This document shows positions 60,205 through 64,000 of a stretch of DNA of 64,000 bases, piece by piece. Origin of the DNA: Volvox africanus (lineage: Eukaryota; Chlorophyta; Chlorophyceae; Chlamydomonadales; Volvocaceae); assembly GCA_030268105.1 (NCBI GenBank), contig BSDZ01000028.1:451001-515000 (forward strand), written 5' to 3'. Every line of letters starts with the position of its first letter. Within the stretch, counting starts at the first letter, position 1. A program made the translations under genes and the position numbers. The notes beneath the pieces are model-generated. The model was not told where the DNA came from and searched no databases. It saw only the letters and a list, made by a program, of their open reading frames with translations.

Positions 60205-61797
60205 TGGAGGCGGGGGCTGCTGAAGGAGAGGAGGCCCTGGCCGAGGAGGGGGGAGCGGGGGGAGGGGAGGCGGGGACAGTCGCAGGACATGGGCGGGCGG
60301 GGGCAGGGACGCTAACTGGTTAGCGAGGGGAGGGGAAACGGCTTGAATAGATGGTTTTGGTTAGAGGTGGTTAAAACGGTTAGGGAATTTTGTAGGCCAT
60401 TTGGGAGGTGTAGGAGGTGGAGAGGGGAGGGACTCACATGGAGGGGAGGGAGGGAGTTAGGAAATGCAAGCGGCTGGGGGTAGGTGGGTAAAGGAGAGGC
60501 TGTGTGTTTTGCGAGCTGCATAGGGTTTTAGGGGTGGTACTGGTTGGGGAGCGGGTTGGCGCTTTGAAGACCACGGGCGCATACTTTGTTTGATGAGACA
60601 AAGAGGTTTTCAGGCTAAGAATGAAATGTACATTTCTGCTCTCTTTGCTTGCTTTTGTCGTTCGCTTTCCTCTTCAACATTTCAAGGGATGCGTGTTATG
60701 ATGTTAGTATTATGGTGCTGTCACATCAGATGACTGGTGATGTCACAATGCCTTTACGCGGTGTTACGTCGTAACCATGACCGATGTGGCTGTAAAGTGT
60801 GATATGTGGGGGAGTGGGGGTTTGAAGGCGCTGGTGGGAGGCTGGTGGAAAATGAACTGGTTTGTTTGGAAGGTAATGACGGTTAGTTGGTTAGCTGGTT
60901 CGTTGGAAGTTGGGAGTGGGAGTTGTGGGGGTTAGGGTTAGGTTGGGTTGTAGAATGTGCGAAGATAGGAGGTATTCCAAATACCGTCCTGCCCCTGTTA
61001 CAGCGGTCCCGTAAAACACTAGGTAAAGAAAAAGAATATGGTTCTCTGACTGGCTGTGATATGATGGTTTGCTTCAACTTACGTCCCGTGTGGTGTGTTG
61101 GCCTAAGAGAACTTCATTTTATAGGTTCTAGCAAGTGCTAGCGTTCTGCCCTCCTTGAGACGCAAATCAATTTTGAATTCGGTTTTGGATTCGGAGGAAC
61201 ATCTGAGTACCTGTCCGCGAAGGGCAATTCACACATCCACGGTGTACTGTACATAACGGCACCGCAGTTGGGGCATAGCAGTTGGATCAGGGCCAGGCCA
61301 GGCTATAACTCTGCCCGTCAGCTGTTTCTATACTGCTACTACTGGCGTTTTTTGGAAGCTGGAATTGCATGAGCGGGCATCCAGGGCCGAGCGGGCATCC
61401 AGGGCACGGGTTCTGGTACTCTTTTGTGTTCGATTGAATTGTGTAAGAATGGTGGAAGATCTCTGTCGCATTGCTTCGTGAACTTTTATGTAAGTTGTAA
61501 TTTGTATAAGTTATGTAAAACACTACTGTTCTACTGGACTACTGGTATGGCCAAGACGCGCTCCGAGACCAGTCGTTGCCACGTTTTCCTTCGCCAGGCC
61601 TTCTATCTGATTTGTGACGATATTGCCCGCAACGCAATAAGCCTTTCGTGAAATACTGTCTGATTTAAGTCGTCCAGAAATAACCACTTCCCGACGGCTG
61701 GAAAATTATGTATGCAGCACATCTTTGTCATGCTGTGTGTTATCTTTGCTTTTGTTGTGGATAATAATCCCTATAGTACGAAGGAATCAATATTTTC
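60205..61797. other. Intergenic region downstream of DUF4336
   Basis: It holds the 3' UTR of the DUF4336 gene, with a tgtaa word (the usual algal poly(A) signal) at about 60791, and the promoter of the CDC16 gene. G-rich minus-C-rich bias is strong at 60200-60540. No supported gene. Confidence 0.55.
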
Positions 61798-64000
61798 ATG
61801 GAGGCTCTTTGTTCCCGGTTGCGGGAACTAGCTCAGGACTGCATCGACAAGCACTTGGCAGCTTCCGCAATCTTTTACGCGGACAAACTTGTAACGTTCA
61901 GCAATAACTCACCTGGAGACATCTACCTCCTTGCACAGGTTGATACTCTTCTGCCGTTATGTTTGCTGTTCCCGCGCTTAAGAGTATTGGTGTATTGCCA
62001 ATTCCCTGTTAACAAAAAACAGATTCTCTTCTGCTTGGTATCACCACGCCAAAATTCTTGATGATATTGTGTCAAATAATTCCCTTAAGCGCCCTCCGTT
62101 GGAGTCATCTTCGATATCTCGGGTCGTTGATGGCCACGAATAAATCAACTCCGGTGGCCTGTAGGCTTACTTTGCTGCTCGCCACTTCCATCGCGCTCTG
62201 TCATTGTTACGGAACGCGGGTGCTGTGGATCTGGGTGGCGAGTTCACGTACTTAGCTGGATGCTGTTTGGCCGAAGCAGGCGACTGGGAAGAGGTGATAG
62301 CGCTGCTGGGTGATGACGAAACCATTCAGGAGCCGCAAGCTTGTGAGGTGCGGGTGTCTGACCTACGGGTGTCTTGGGTGAGGGAGGGTGTGTTTGTATG
62401 TCCCACGTTGAACTGGGCCCTGCTAGTCCAGGGGCCATCCACCCTGCTCCCCGCCCTCTCTGAGTATTTACTACATAACACTTACCTCATGAATGGCAAG
62501 TGGGGGTTGGAGGTGGTCACATGACATCCAATATAGGCAACAGCGGTGTGGCAGTCCTAATGTAAGCCGACCCCATGTCCCCATGCCGCCAGGGCTCGGT
62601 TCTCGGGACAGCCCATGGCCATGGCGGTGGTGGCGCGGGCGCTGGCGTGCGGGTGCAGGCGGGTATGTGCTGTCTGCGCGGTCGGGCGTTTGAAGCGCTG
62701 GAGAATCGCGGCAGAGCCACCGTGTGGTATCAGACAGCGCTGCAGGTGGGCGGAGGAGGGAGGGAGGGAGACGGGGAGGAGGGCATGAGGAGGGAGAGCA
62801 GGAGGGGTGAGAGAGCCCGACCCTTCAAAACCACCCCACCCCTCTGCTCCGGAACCCCCTGCCCCCCCAGTTGGATCCCTACTGCTACGACGCCTTCGCG
62901 GCCCTCATCGACGGCCACCTACTGTCCAACGAGGCAGAGGTGGCGCTCGTGGAGCGGCTGAGCGGGGGCATGGTGGAGGGGGACAGGTGGCTGGGGCTGC
63001 TGCTCAGAGCAAAGTGCAAAAAGGTAGGTGGGAGGGAGGGAGAGATTGGGAGGGAGGGAGGCAGGGAGGGAGGAGGGAGGCAGGGAGGGAGGGAGGGAGG
63101 GAGGGAGGGATTGGGAGGGAGGGATTGGGAGGCAGGGAGGGAGGGATGGGAGCGAATAGACGAGACATGATACCGGGGCTGCTATGAAGCACGCACACTA
63201 CTCACCACCACTCGCACCCCCATCGTGATCCCACAACTGGATGCGGGGGCTCCGTACTGTACACGGGATGGAGGCGGCTGCCTAGAGGGAGGGCGGAGGT
63301 GCCGCTGAGACTTATGCAGGAGTCCATGTGCCTTATGAACATAATCAGTAGCTCCCTGGACACGCGGATTTGAGTTCTGCACTTTGACGGTTGGAAGAAG
63401 GTCGTTGGGCTTTGACGCTTTGTATTGCGGACAATACCCCTTTGCCGAATGAGTTTGATCTCCCTTATAATGAGTCTAGTTTTGTACTTTGGACGAGCAG
63501 TACGTACAACCGGAATTTATAGAGGCGGCGCTGAGGGAGCTTGAAGCTCCTGCGCCGGAGCAGCTGGCGGAGGCGGGCCCCGGACCGGCTTCGCACCAGC
63601 AGCCGTACGCGCCGCCGTCGGGGCCGCTGCACACCGCCGCCAGCGTCGGTGGCGGCAGCGGTGGCGGCGCTGCTGGCGGCACCGGGGCAAATGCGTTTCC
63701 GATTTTGTTCATGACGCCGCCGCGGGCGCCATCACGCAGTGGCGGAGGCAGCGGCGGCGGTCATGCGCCCGCACCGCCTGGTGGTGCTGATATTGGTGGC
63801 AGCGGCGGCGGCGCCGGGGCTGGTTCTGGTGGCGGCGGTGGCGAGGGCAGCGGCAGCGGCACGCGGCGTGGCGCACGCGGTGGCTCACGCCGCGGCACTC
63901 GGGGGTCGACCGCGGCGGCGGTGCCGACAAGCCAGGTGGTGATGGTGGTGGTGGCGTCATCTCTTTCTAAGGCCTTGCGTCGGAGGGCATATCGAAAGTG
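61798..64000 (+). CDS. CDC16: CDC16/APC6, anaphase-promoting complex TPR subunit, partial (runs off right edge)
   Basis: Five exons are visible (61798-61938, 62165-62347, 62593-62745, 62871-63023, 63501 to the edge), all in phase 0. The start MEALCSRLRELAQDCIDKH leads into ASAIFYADKLVTFS and DIYLLAQAYFAARHFHRALS (joined across intron 1), then EFTYLAGCCLAEAGDWEEV, CCLRGRAFEALENRGRATVW and LDPYCYDAFAALIDGHLLS. This series of TPR helices is characteristic of CDC16/APC6. The protein scaffolds the anaphase-promoting complex, the ubiquitin ligase of mitosis. Exon 3 starts with a Gly/His-rich insert. The last visible exon goes from YVQPEFIEAALRELE into more than 100 Gly/Ala/Pro-rich residues between TPR helices, an unusual lineage-specific insertion. 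The remaining TPRs lie beyond the window. Confidence 0.9.
63029..63147. repeat. GGGAGGGAGG minisatellite in CDC16 intron 4
   Basis: Tandem ggga/ggca and ggattggga units begin right after the exon 4 donor. Confidence 0.9.

Overview
The window is nuclear DNA of a green alga, most likely a chlamydomonadalean/volvocine species. The genes are split by many short GT-AG introns. Exons are GC-rich with Ala/Gly/Gln/Pro-rich insertions, and introns are full of (TGTGTA)n, (CA)n, (TG)n and (GA)n arrays. There is a short run of the Chlamydomonas-type telomere unit TTTTAGGG. The gene set mixes plastid proteins (THF1/Psb29, an ABC1K kinase, a DUF4336 protein) with a probable ciliary EF-hand/WD-repeat protein. 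I joined exons by hand, using splice consensus, reading phase and protein-family continuity; nothing was aligned by software.

Layout. 1-422 (-): start of a small two-helix membrane protein that runs off the left edge. 423-5621: gene-poor, lower-GC DNA with a CTAG-rich patch and a GCGTTAG inverted-repeat patch. 5622-9172 (+): CCCH zinc finger fused to a CCR4-type nuclease. 9995-16241 (-): about 1605-residue low-complexity protein with one compact N-terminal domain. 16395 (+): possible first exon of a divergent gene. 19121-21828 (+): universal stress protein. 23919-33274 (-): 18-exon ABC1-like kinase. 33550-35141 (+): weak unknown gene. 35197-36558 (-): small plastid membrane protein. 36910-39044 (+): THF1/Psb29. 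About 42.7-54.4 kb (-): EF-hand plus WD40 protein of the WDR49/CFAP337 type, with a tyrosine-recombinase element lying antisense in its fourth intron. 55108-60204 (+): DUF4336 protein. 61798 to the right edge (+): CDC16/APC6 subunit of the anaphase-promoting complex.

The genes do not form one pathway. Four are plausibly plastid-targeted (ABC1K, the small membrane protein, THF1, DUF4336), and two of these share a 351-bp divergent promoter. No rRNA, tRNA, CRISPR array or bacterial-type operon was seen. The most unusual items are the Q/A/G-rich protein with an unrecognised aromatic/basic N-terminal domain, the membrane protein at the left edge, the recombinase element followed by telomere-like repeats, hexamer arrays that run directly into splice sites, and a GC-AG intron in the kinase gene.
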